DNA from: an uncultured Eubacteriales bacterium
GTDB lineage: Bacteria; Bacillota; Clostridia; Christensenellales; Borkfalkiaceae
NCBI GenBank assembly: GCA_905209085.1
Contig: CAJLRM010000006.1
Coordinates: 1-64,000 of the forward strand
Reading direction: 5' to 3'
DNA length: 64,000 nucleotides
The notes beneath the pieces were generated by a model, which did no database searches, was not told the DNA's origin, and saw nothing but the letters and a program-made list of their open reading frames with translations. Both the position numbers and the translations under genes were made by a program. Positions 57,580 through 64,000 of this stretch are shown in pieces. How positions within the stretch are numbered: position 1 is the first letter of the stretch; every line of letters begins with the position of its first letter.

Positions 57580-58599
57580 ATGGACATAATTAAGATGGTT
57601 CTGCGCGAAAGTTTGAGCTGTGAGGCGATTTTGCGCAGAGCCCCCGACGGGGATTTGATTATTCTTTCTCAATGCGGGGGAACGAACGAGCCGCAAAAGG
57701 AAAACAGGGTGGTCCTGCTCCGTTCCTCGGACAACGGGAAAACGTGGTCGAAGCCGACGAAAATTTACGACGACGGCAGAGCGCTTTACGTTTCGGAGGT
57801 GTTCGTTGCGGATGGGGAAATTTGGGCGTTTGCCCTGGCGCACGACGGGGATTTTCTCGGCTGGGAAACGTTCCTTTTAAAAAGCTTTGACAGCGGTTAT
57901 ACTTGGCAAAAATGCGAATCGGTATGGAAAGACAGAGCTTTTTGCTTTATTCGAGGCGGCATTCGCGTAGGGGACACCCTCGTTTTTCCCACGCAGTATT
58001 ACGAGGTGCCGGACGCCGAATGCAGGCGTCTGAAAGAAAAGGGCGAGCTATTGTTAAGGGCGGAGATTCCTTTCGTCAAAAACGGCGCGTTGATCAGCAA
58101 AGACGGCGGAAAAAGCTTTTATAGGAGCAGGACCACAGCCGATTTGCCGATGGCGATCGACGGAAAACGGCTCTGGAAATGGTCTGAGCCCACTCTGGCG
58201 CGCCTTCCCGACGGGAAAATCGTCATGCTGATGAGGGCGGACGGGGAAGGTTTCCTTTACAGAAGCGAAAGCGCGGACGGCGGCGAAAGCTGGTCGGCTC
58301 CGCAAAAGACGGGGATCCCAAACCCCAATAATAAGCCCAAGCTTCTCCATCTTGCGGACGGAAGAATCGCGCTCCTCAATACGCCCGACAAAAGGATCGG
58401 GTTCAACTACCGCACCTGCCTTTCGCTGTGGATAAGCGGGGACGGACTGAAAACATTTGCGTATAAGAGAGAACTTCTCCGTTTCCCCGGCTGGCTCTCC
58501 TATCCGGACGGATTTTACGACGAGAGGGACGGAAGGATCAAATTTGCTTTCGAGCTGAATCGTCACGACGTCTATTTTGTCGATTGCGCCATCGAGTGA
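57580..58599 (+). CDS. Cytoplasmic BNR/sialidase-family protein
   Basis: A 339-aa BNR propeller without signal peptide or anchor. Asp-boxes: SSDNGKTW near residue 50, FDSGYTW near 103 and SADGGESW near 233. Conserved parts include LSCEAILRRAPDGDLIILSQCGG at the start and EPTLARLPDGKIVMLMR. It differs from the surface BNR protein, so the locus processes the glycan both outside and inside. The start at 57580 has AAGGA upstream. The precise reaction is unknown. A GH33-like or lyase-like activity on imported oligosaccharide is inferred. Confidence 0.8.
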   Translation: MDIIKMVLRESLSCEAILRRAPDGDLIILSQCGGTNEPQKENRVVLLRSSDNGKTWSKPTKIYDDGRALYVSEVFVADGEIWAFALAHDGDFLGWETFLLKSFDSGYTWQKCESVWKDRAFCFIRGGIRVGDTLVFPTQYYEVPDAECRRLKEKGELLLRAEIPFVKNGALISKDGGKSFYRSRTTADLPMAIDGKRLWKWSEPTLARLPDGKIVMLMRADGEGFLYRSESADGGESWSAPQKTGIPNPNNKPKLLHLADGRIALLNTPDKRIGFNYRTCLSLWISGDGLKTFAYKRELLRFPGWLSYPDGFYDERDGRIKFAFELNRHDVYFVDCAIE

Positions 58600-58606
58600 G
58601 GCGGGC

Positions 58607-59614
58607 ATGGATCTGTTTATCGACGTGGGAAGCACGAATATCAAATGGATGGACGAAAGCGGCAAAGCGAATAGGCTGCCTTTTCCCGCTCCCGAGCGTT
58701 CCGACTATCCGTTCTTTGAGGTGGACGCGGAAAAAATCTATGCGGGCATTGAGGAAATTATCCGTTCCGTCCTTCCTCAACGGGTGTTTTTTTCCGTACA
58801 GATGCACGGATACGTGCTATTAAAACGGGGAAAAGCGGTTACAAAGTATATTTCCTGGCGGGACGAACGCGGGGGAAAACTCGTGCCCGAATTTTCGCTG
58901 AATGCAGAGTACGGCGTCAAAATCAAGCCCAATCTGCCTCGTTTGAGTTTACAGGCGCAAAGCGTGGAAGCCGACGAATTCTGCACCCTCGGCTCCTATC
59001 TCGTATACAGGCTTACGGGAATCAATAAAACGCATATCACGGACGGCGCGGCGAGCGGATTTTTCAACGTCGTAAAGCGCACGTCGGATAGGTCCCCATA
59101 TTCTCTGCCCCGCGTTGCGTATTCTGTGGAAGAGGCGGGCAGGTATGCGGCGAGTCGGATTTTTACGCCCGTGGGCGATCAGCAGGCGGCGATCCTCGGC
59201 GCGAAAAAACGCGCCGAAGCGAACGGCTTTAAAGACTGCTATATCCTCAATCTCGGTACGGCGGCGCAACTTTGCGCGATTTCGAAGCGTTTTGTAAGCG
59301 GCGATTTTGAAAGCCGGCCGTATTTTAACGGCGAAACTTTATGCACGGTGACAAAGCTTTTGGGGGGCGGATATCTCTGCGAAGCGGCGGGGCGGAAGAG
59401 CGAAGCCGAGCTTGCGGAGGAGTTGTACGCCGATTATGCGGCGGCAATGAAAAAATTGCCCGAGCGGAACAGGCTCCTCATCACGGGAGGCGTCGTGGCG
59501 CATAGGCGGCGTCTGCTTGAAAAAGTCGGGGAAAGGCTGGGCAGAGAATGTATGTTCAACGATTCCTGCGACGCATTGGACGGATTAAAAATCATATCGG
59601 AGGTCGTAAAATGA
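58607..59614 (+). CDS. Compact FGGY-family carbohydrate kinase
   Basis: A 335-aa sugar kinase of the FGGY group. The ATP/sugar motifs are present: DVGSTNIKW (N-terminal phosphate loop), SVQMHGYVLL and SWRDER (substrate side), LGSYLVYRLTG, GDQQAAILGA (catalytic Asp), LNLGTAAQL and the ATP-site LITGGVVAHRRRLLE. Most members are 480-520 aa; here the C-terminal domain is shortened by about 130 residues. The closest look is to sedoheptulokinase/xylulokinase types. It is coupled to the next gene by ATGA overlap. Confidence 0.82.
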   Translation: MDLFIDVGSTNIKWMDESGKANRLPFPAPERSDYPFFEVDAEKIYAGIEEIIRSVLPQRVFFSVQMHGYVLLKRGKAVTKYISWRDERGGKLVPEFSLNAEYGVKIKPNLPRLSLQAQSVEADEFCTLGSYLVYRLTGINKTHITDGAASGFFNVVKRTSDRSPYSLPRVAYSVEEAGRYAASRIFTPVGDQQAAILGAKKRAEANGFKDCYILNLGTAAQLCAISKRFVSGDFESRPYFNGETLCTVTKLLGGGYLCEAAGRKSEAELAEELYADYAAAMKKLPERNRLLITGGVVAHRRRLLEKVGERLGRECMFNDSCDALDGLKIISEVVK

Positions 59615-60342
59615 CGGAAGCGGGGATCATGCTTTCGGAAGTGCCTTTTTCAAATCTTCCCGTAATTTTAAAAAAGGGAGGAATGGACTTCTTTATTCTC
59701 GACTCGGAACACGGAGGTTTCGATTATTCGGATATTTCGAAAATCATCATGACGTCCAGGCTCGCGGGACTGAAATGTATCGTCAGGCTTGCGGACAATA
59801 CGAGAAAAGACATCACCAAATTTATGGATATGGGTGCGGACGGACTTTTGCTGCCGATGACGAATACGGCGGCGGATATAGAAAAAGTTGTGGAGTATGC
59901 GAAATACGCTCCGCTCGGCAGGCGCGGGCTTTCGACGATGCGGGCGCATACGCTGTACGATCCTCCCAAGCTTCTCGACTATATGAAGGCGGCAAACGAA
60001 GCCACGGAAATCTATGCGCAGATAGAAACGGCGGCAGGCGTCGAAAACGTCGTGGAAATCTTATCCGTGGAAGGCGTAAGCGGCGTTTTGACGGGACCGA
60101 ACGACTTATCCTGCGACTTCGGTTGTCTGGCGGACAATCACGCGCCGCAAATACTTTCTTCCATCGAAAAGACGGCGTTCGAAGCTGTCGGGCGAGGGAA
60201 AAAGAGCGGCATCATTACAGGCAATGAAAATTATCTTGCCAAGGGGAAAGAGTGCGGCATGACGATGTTCTGCGTGGGGAGCGAGCTGAATCTCCTGAAA
60301 TCGGGCACGGCGAGCACCGTAAAACGGATTAAGGAAATTTAA
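59611..60342 (+). CDS. HpcH/HpaI-family aldolase
   Basis: A 243-aa class II pyruvate-type aldolase that splits a 2-keto-3-deoxy (or 4-hydroxy-2-oxo) acid into pyruvate and an aldehyde. Family landmarks: DFFILDSEHGGFDY (catalytic His), RLADNTRKDITKFMDMGADGLLLPM, the metal-binding Glu in YAQIETAAGVEN and GPNDLSCDFG. It is the last gene of the operon. A terminator follows at 60367-60405. With the kinase just upstream it defines the end of the catabolic path, but the sugar is not identified. Confidence 0.9.
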   Translation: MTEAGIMLSEVPFSNLPVILKKGGMDFFILDSEHGGFDYSDISKIIMTSRLAGLKCIVRLADNTRKDITKFMDMGADGLLLPMTNTAADIEKVVEYAKYAPLGRRGLSTMRAHTLYDPPKLLDYMKAANEATEIYAQIETAAGVENVVEILSVEGVSGVLTGPNDLSCDFGCLADNHAPQILSSIEKTAFEAVGRGKKSGIITGNENYLAKGKECGMTMFCVGSELNLLKSGTASTVKRIKEI

Positions 60343-60366
60343 CAAAACTTTTTGCCGACGAACAAC

Positions 60367-60405
60367 GAGGACGTTTTTAAAATATCCACGTCCTCCGTGT
60401 TTTTT
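60367..60405 (+). terminator. Terminator of the glycan operon
   Basis: GAGGACGT (60367-60374), a 13-nt loop, ACGTCCTC (60388-60395), then CGTG and six T. Confidence 0.85.
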
Positions 60406-60406
60406 C

Positions 60407-60629
60407 GATTTTCCTAACGGGAATGAATATGCCCTTATCAATTTTATTAATAGAAATCCGTGCGGGGTGGACCCGAACGGATTTTTTACGCTTTTTTGAT
60501 AGCGAAACGGGAAAACAGACGGGCAGCCCGAAGGCAAAAAAGCAGGACCTTTTTTGCGTAAGCGGAAAAGGAAACCTATCAAAAGCGGGACATTCACGGG
60601 CGGACCTATTTGGGCGAGCCGCGTTGTAA
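60407..60629 (+). pseudogene. Possible Rhs-like C-terminal remnant with a frameshift
   Basis: Without any start codon, the frame from 60407 reads PNGNEYALINFINRNPCGVD then PNGFFTLF before a TGA at 60497-60499. This resembles the end of an Rhs/YD-repeat core (NLYxYxxNNPVNxVDPNG). A T-run just before the stop would allow a shift into the next frame, which continues as DSETGKQTGSPKAKKQ to a stop near 60629. Further broken frames follow to about 61130. The call rests on short similarity only. Confidence 0.3.
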
Positions 60630-61308
60630 AATGGAGCGGGAAGAAGATCCGGCGGCATTTTTTCGGCGGCGCGCCCTCCATAATTTTACAAAAGCGGTTT
60701 GCAATGGGCTCTTTTGTCGAATCCGCTTTTACGGGCGATCCCTTTTATATTTTTGCGCTTTGAAAGAACGGGAACGCCGCAAAGGTAGTTCCGAGGACGG
60801 AGTTAAACGAAACTTATGTCATCGAAGAACGGTCGGGATTCCTTCCTTTACAGCGAGCGCTTACAGTATATCCGGAACGTCGCCGCTTCCCTGCTCCTGC
60901 GAAGAGGAAAGCTATACGCTGGCGGAAAACCGCGGCGACAACGCCTCGGGAGGCAGGCGGGGTACGATTTCGATAACGTCGAAAGCGACAAAATGGGAAC
61001 CGGAATTCTTGGCAACGCTGTGGAATCGTCTTTGAAGAAGATCTTTCTGAGGGAAAAATAGAATTATTTTGTGAAAAGATCGGAAAAAACAAGCAGGACT
61101 TGGATCAAGAATCTTTCTGAATTCCGTAGTGGCGAGGCGATGATTAAAATTTTCCTCCGTGCAGGAAAGCAGGGGAATAAAATGCAAGGCATCAGTGGAC
61201 GTCGCAGTGCGCGTCAAAAATGGAGAACGGGAAAAAGGCGTTGAACGGTTGACCTTTATTTACAGGGACGCGGTTTAATTCCCCGAGCTTTGGCAAAACT
61301 TAAAACAT
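60630..61308. other. Degraded or non-coding stretch
   Basis: Several short frames on the plus strand (for example the one ending at 61035) lack ribosome binding sites and family similarity. It may be decayed coding DNA continuing from the Rhs-like remnant. No promoter with good spacing was found before the next gene. Confidence 0.4.
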
Positions 61309-62160
61309 ATGATTTATTTTAACGGCATCAAAGGAAAAAATTATTTCGAGGGTTGGTTTTTTCGTGTCTGCTCCGATCATTTTAACTGCGCGCTCATTCC
61401 TTCCGTCAGCGTATGCGGGGGAGAACGAAAGGCATATATTCAGATAAACTGCAATCGCGTCAGCAAAAGAATCGAGTTCGACTTCCGGGATTTTTCCGCC
61501 ACGGATCAGGAGGTGCGTATCGGAAACAATCGTTTTTCCGACCAAGGGATCACTTTTTCTTCTGAGATCGTATCGCTGGACGTAAGCTTCGGCGGGTTTG
61601 CGGGACTGGAAAAAGACATTATGGGCTGCTTTAAGTTCGGAACTCCCTGTAAACATAAAATTATCAGCATGAAACACGAAGTAAGGGGAACGGCGCGCTT
61701 CCATCATAAAAAGATGACGCTGTATAACGCGGTGGGATATATCGAAAAGGATTGGGGAAAATCTTTCCCGCGGGCGTATTGCTGGCTTCAATGCAACGAG
61801 TTCGCGGAAAAAAACGCCGCGTTCTTCTTATCCGTCGCCGATATCAATCTGCCGATTTTAGGTTTGATTTGCGTCTTGCTCGTGGACGGCAGGGAATATC
61901 GGTTTGCCACCTATAATTTCGCGCGGATCGAAAAATTGAAGAAGGGGGAAATTGTCTTGAAGAAATCTAAAACGCGCTTACAGATTAAGTTTTGGGGCGA
62001 CAACGCGCAAGAACTTTCCGCACCCGAGAAAGGAAGAATGAAAAACGTCATCAAGGAAGATCTGGACGGCACGATAGAGCTGAAATTGTTTGAAGGCGAA
62101 AAGCCGGCGTATACGTTTCACGGCAAAAACGCGGGGGTAGAATGGGTGGACTTCCCTTGA
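61309..62160 (+). CDS. Tocopherol cyclase-like (lipocalin-type) protein
   Basis: A 283-aa protein of the tocopherol-cyclase-like family, found in many bacteria that make no tocopherol. Hallmarks: KNYFEGWFFRVCSDH at the start and AVGYIEKDWGKSFPRAYCWLQ in the middle (about 142-162), matching the family's EKDWGxxFPxxWxWxQ block. It is beta-rich with no signal peptide. The bacterial role is unknown; lipid or isoprenoid binding is an inference. The ATG lacks a good ribosome binding site, and it stands alone after a degraded stretch. Confidence 0.8.
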   Translation: MIYFNGIKGKNYFEGWFFRVCSDHFNCALIPSVSVCGGERKAYIQINCNRVSKRIEFDFRDFSATDQEVRIGNNRFSDQGITFSSEIVSLDVSFGGFAGLEKDIMGCFKFGTPCKHKIISMKHEVRGTARFHHKKMTLYNAVGYIEKDWGKSFPRAYCWLQCNEFAEKNAAFFLSVADINLPILGLICVLLVDGREYRFATYNFARIEKLKKGEIVLKKSKTRLQIKFWGDNAQELSAPEKGRMKNVIKEDLDGTIELKLFEGEKPAYTFHGKNAGVEWVDFP

Positions 62161-62191
62161 CGGAATTGTAAAAGCAATCTGAATTTCCCTA

Positions 62192-62220
62192 TTGACTTTG
62201 ACTTTCTTCTATGTTATAAT
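62192..62220 (+). promoter_or_regulatory. Promoter of darA
   Basis: TTGACT (62192-62197), a 17-bp spacer and TATAAT (62215-62220). Confidence 0.85.
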
Positions 62221-62242
62221 AAATTGCGTAGGAGGAAGAATT

Positions 62243-62572
62243 ATGAAAATGATAACGGCTATTGTCAACAAAAAGGATGCGGGTTCCGTGTGTGACGCGC
62301 TCACGAAAGCGGGATATTTTTTCACCAAAATGGCGACGACGGGCGGATTTTTAAAGGCGGGAAATACGACGCTGTTGATAGGCACGGATAACGATAAAGT
62401 AACGGCAGCGGTAGAAATTATACGAAAAAACTGCGCCCAAAGAATGCAGATGGTGCCGACTATGCCCTCGGGGGAAGGCGGGTATCGCGGCTTTAACTAC
62501 TTCCCCGCCGAAGTTTTGGTGGGCGGAGCGACCGTATTCGTCACCGACGTCGAATATTACGAAAAAATGTAA
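62243..62572 (+). CDS. darA: Cyclic di-AMP receptor DarA (PII-like, YaaQ/DUF970)
   Basis: A 109-aa PII-like trimeric receptor for cyclic di-AMP, standard in Firmicutes. The family blocks KMITAIVNKKDAGSVCDALT, FTKMATTGGFLKAGNTTLLIG and GATVFVTDVEYYEKM are clear. GGAGGAAG precedes the ATG. Its own consensus promoter and a 14-bp terminator hairpin (62714-62749) bracket it, so it is monocistronic. The partner of DarA is generally unknown. Confidence 0.95.
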   Translation: MKMITAIVNKKDAGSVCDALTKAGYFFTKMATTGGFLKAGNTTLLIGTDNDKVTAAVEIIRKNCAQRMQMVPTMPSGEGGYRGFNYFPAEVLVGGATVFVTDVEYYEKM

Positions 62573-62685
62573 CGGATAGAAACGGCTCTTCGCTTAGCAG
62601 AAAAGAAAAATCGGCGTCATCACGGCCGCGACTTTCTTTCTTTGAGGGCGCCGGTCGTTTCTTAAATCGAATAGGGGCAAAGCAT

Positions 62686-62701
62686 TTGGAGCGTACAAGA
62701 A
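62686..62701. repeat. 16-mer shared with 43767-43782
   Basis: TTGGAGCGTACAAGAA, same orientation as the copy 19 kb to the left. Both copies lie in intergenic DNA shortly before a strong hairpin. Confidence 0.6.
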
Positions 62702-62713
62702 CTCGATACTGAA

Positions 62714-62749
62714 AAAACACCTTGAAAGCGGTCGTTTTCAAGGTGTTTT
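62714..62749. terminator. Bidirectional terminator after darA
   Basis: AAAACACCTTGAAA (62714-62727), an 8-nt loop and TTTCAAGGTGTTTT (62736-62749). Confidence 0.9.
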
Positions 62750-62849
62750 AGTTTGTATAACAACAAAAACGCGGTTTTTTATGGGAGGAGAGTTTAAGAG
62801 ATTGGACTAACCTATAAGAAATTATTATGGAAAAATAATCCATATTTTC

Positions 62850-62878
62850 TTGACAAAATAAAAAGAAAGAGGTATAAT
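62850..62878 (+). promoter_or_regulatory. Consensus promoter controlled by a LexA box
   Basis: TTGACA (62850-62855), a 17-bp spacer and TATAAT (62873-62878). The LexA box starts 11 bp after the -10, over the expected start point. Confidence 0.9.
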
Positions 62879-62888
62879 AAAGAAAAAG

Positions 62889-62902
62889 CGAACATATGTT
62901 CG
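62889..62902. promoter_or_regulatory. LexA/DinR SOS box
   Basis: CGAACATATGTTCG, a perfect palindrome that matches the Gram-positive LexA consensus (CGAAC-N4-GTTCG). Confidence 0.85.
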
Positions 62903-62944
62903 TATTTTAAGGCAAACAATAGGAAAGATAAGGAGAAAAGACCA

Positions 62945-62977
62945 ATGCAGAATACGAGAACAAATAAGGCGAAGTGA
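62945..62977 (+). other. Short leader ORF (10 codons)
   Basis: ATG at 62945 follows an excellent AAGGAGA site and encodes MQNTRTNKAK before TGA. A second mini-frame, MFSEKQESN, runs at 62993-63022. Both share the frame of the next gene. They could be leader peptides or decayed coding sequence. Confidence 0.35.
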
Positions 62978-63037
62978 AAAGATAGGCGTCAGATGTTTAG
63001 TGAGAAGCAGGAATCGAATTGATAGGAAGTGTGAAAG

Positions 63038-63199
63038 ATGAAATACGTAAATTGTCCGGAATGCGGGCATAAGCTGATGGAGGGAGAAGAGTGCAATAAT
63101 GTACAGGTGAAATGTACGAAATGCGGAGCGATTATAAAAGCGAGCATCACTGCGAGTGAAGTGCTGATAAAAGTCAAGGATATGCTGTTGTGTCGATAA
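63038..63199 (+). CDS. Small zinc-ribbon protein in an SOS-type transcript
   Basis: A 53-aa protein. CPECGHKL (Cys6, Cys9) and KCTKCGAI (Cys26, Cys29) form a four-cysteine zinc ribbon, followed by a short helix ending KVKDMLLCR. AGGAAG lies upstream of the ATG. It resembles the small Com-like or cysteine-rich ribbons of phages and mobile elements. It could also be the N-terminal part of the next frame, which continues in the +1 frame across its stop codon. The upstream LexA box implies induction by DNA damage. Confidence 0.6.
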   Translation: MKYVNCPECGHKLMEGEECNNVQVKCTKCGAIIKASITASEVLIKVKDMLLCR

Positions 63200-63224
63200 A
63201 TTTGCAAGAGGCATCATCGAAGCG

Positions 63225-64000
63225 TTGACAGATGTGGGCTTCACTTCCGATACGATGCCAATCATTACAAGTTTTGGCGGGAGCACAGAAACATGGCATA
63301 ATATTAAGTCAGGACTGCAAAGTATGACGGTAACGATAGACTACAAAGGACTTTCTGAAAGAGCTGTGGAGGTGGCGGATAATATTATATGCGGGATAGA
63401 GCCGGATTCCGAAGGAAGCGTGGATAATGGCTCGGGAGAGATTGCGACGGGAAGTATTCCGGGAGAATTTTATGACCAACACAGCGAGCTGCCTCCTGAT
63501 GACGAAGAAAAAATTTTGGAACGCATAGAAGTAACAAAAGAGCCTGCAAGGATGAGATATCTGAGATACGAACAGTTTGACGTATACGGGATGGTAGTGA
63601 CCGCGTATTATGAAGACGGTTCATCCAGGAGGATTTCAAATTATTATTTGAAAATAGTTCCCGAAATTTTGGAAAGTAAAGGAAGCTCGGTTACAGTTGA
63701 TCTTTATTATCGGGAAGGAGGACGCGAGGAAACGACGTCCATAGAAGTGGAAGTGGTAGAAAGAAATTTGAGTAGTTTGGAAGTTGTAAAAAACCCTAAT
63801 AGGACACAATATCTCCTCGGCGAAACTTTTGATATGACGGGCATGATCGTGAAAGCGGTATATGCAGGCGGAATCGAACGGGAAGTTCCGTTAAATAAAC
63901 TCGAAGTGCTCGAACCGTCTATGAATAACACAGGAACAAAAAAGATAGAAGTTTTTTATAGCGACGGGAATAAAGTAAGCGCGACGGTAGATGTAAAGGT
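63225..64000 (+). CDS. Partial protein with Ig-like (Big_3) domains, runs off the window
   Basis: An open frame, in frame with position 63225, runs from 63171 to the window end. The middle and C-terminal parts read as tandem bacterial Ig-like domains of the Big_3 type: IEVTKEPARMRYLRYEQFDV, then SLEVVKNPNRTQYLLGETFD and IVKAVYAGGIEREVP with IEVFYSDGNKVSATVDV. The start is uncertain: TTG 63225, GTG 63234 and ATG 63255 all lack good sites. The frame could join the zinc-ribbon gene by a +1 shift near 63194. Ig-like domains are usually extracellular, yet no signal peptide is visible. Confidence 0.55.
   Translation, partial: MTDVGFTSDTMPIITSFGGSTETWHNIKSGLQSMTVTIDYKGLSERAVEVADNIICGIEPDSEGSVDNGSGEIATGSIPGEFYDQHSELPPDDEEKILERIEVTKEPARMRYLRYEQFDVYGMVVTAYYEDGSSRRISNYYLKIVPEILESKGSSVTVDLYYREGGREETTSIEVEVVERNLSSLEVVKNPNRTQYLLGETFDMTGMIVKAVYAGGIEREVPLNKLEVLEPSMNNTGTKKIEVFYSDGNKVSATVDVK

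Overview
The window looks like chromosomal DNA of a Bacillota (Firmicutes) bacterium, most likely a gut Clostridia-type carbohydrate degrader. Seen directly: many TTGACA/TATAAT promoters with 16-18 bp spacers, AGGAGG-type ribosome binding sites, a Gram-positive LexA box, a c-di-AMP receptor gene (darA), an ATPase-less LplB/YtcP sugar importer, three AraC regulators of sugar loci, and surface proteins with Ser-rich stalks. The family cannot be named from sequence reading alone. No rRNA, tRNA, tmRNA, CRISPR array or intact insertion sequence was recognised.

Layout. 1-5 kb: a (GGGCAA)n repeat, two related membrane proteins and phosphoglucomutase. 5-9 kb: a GGDEF protein without an I-site, a small membrane protein, a nitrilase-fold protein that has lost its catalytic residues, and an acetyltransferase. 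9-11.4 kb (minus): metY-metA, with MetA predicted to use acetyl-CoA. 11.9-19 kb (minus): pgk-tpiA-gpmI-secG and rnr-smpB. 19-25.4 kb (plus): a PHP phosphoesterase, then rpsL, rpsG, fusA and tuf with structured leaders. 26-31.5 kb: a large surface GDPD protein, GrpB-family, FMN-binding and HAM1-like proteins. 31.9-36.5 kb: an AraC regulator divergent from a ROK kinase-nagB-nagA amino-sugar operon. 36.9-39.4 kb: a YtcJ-type amidohydrolase and an unrecognised 205-aa protein. 40.1-42.9 kb: an AraC regulator divergent from a GH127 beta-L-arabinofuranosidase. 42.9-44.1 kb: a non-coding stretch with a nested minisatellite.

44.1-60.3 kb is the richest region: a third AraC regulator divergent from twelve tightly packed genes. 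They encode an acetylesterase, two ABC permeases and a solute-binding protein, a nucleoside hydrolase, secreted and surface proteins with carbohydrate-active folds (jelly-roll, beta-propeller, BNR, InlB-type), a cytoplasmic BNR protein, a compact FGGY sugar kinase and an HpcH/HpaI aldolase. I infer a complete glycan capture, import and catabolism locus of unknown substrate. Two of its surface proteins, and the GDPD protein 25 kb away, end in the same kind of tail (Ser-rich stalk, Gly-Cys motif, one membrane helix, Lys/Arg end), which resembles a CTERM-type sorting signal.

60.3-64 kb holds a degraded Rhs-like remnant, a tocopherol-cyclase-like protein, darA, and at the right edge a strong promoter covered by a perfect LexA box. 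It leads to a tiny zinc-ribbon gene and, in the +1 frame, an Ig-like (Big_3) protein that runs off the window.
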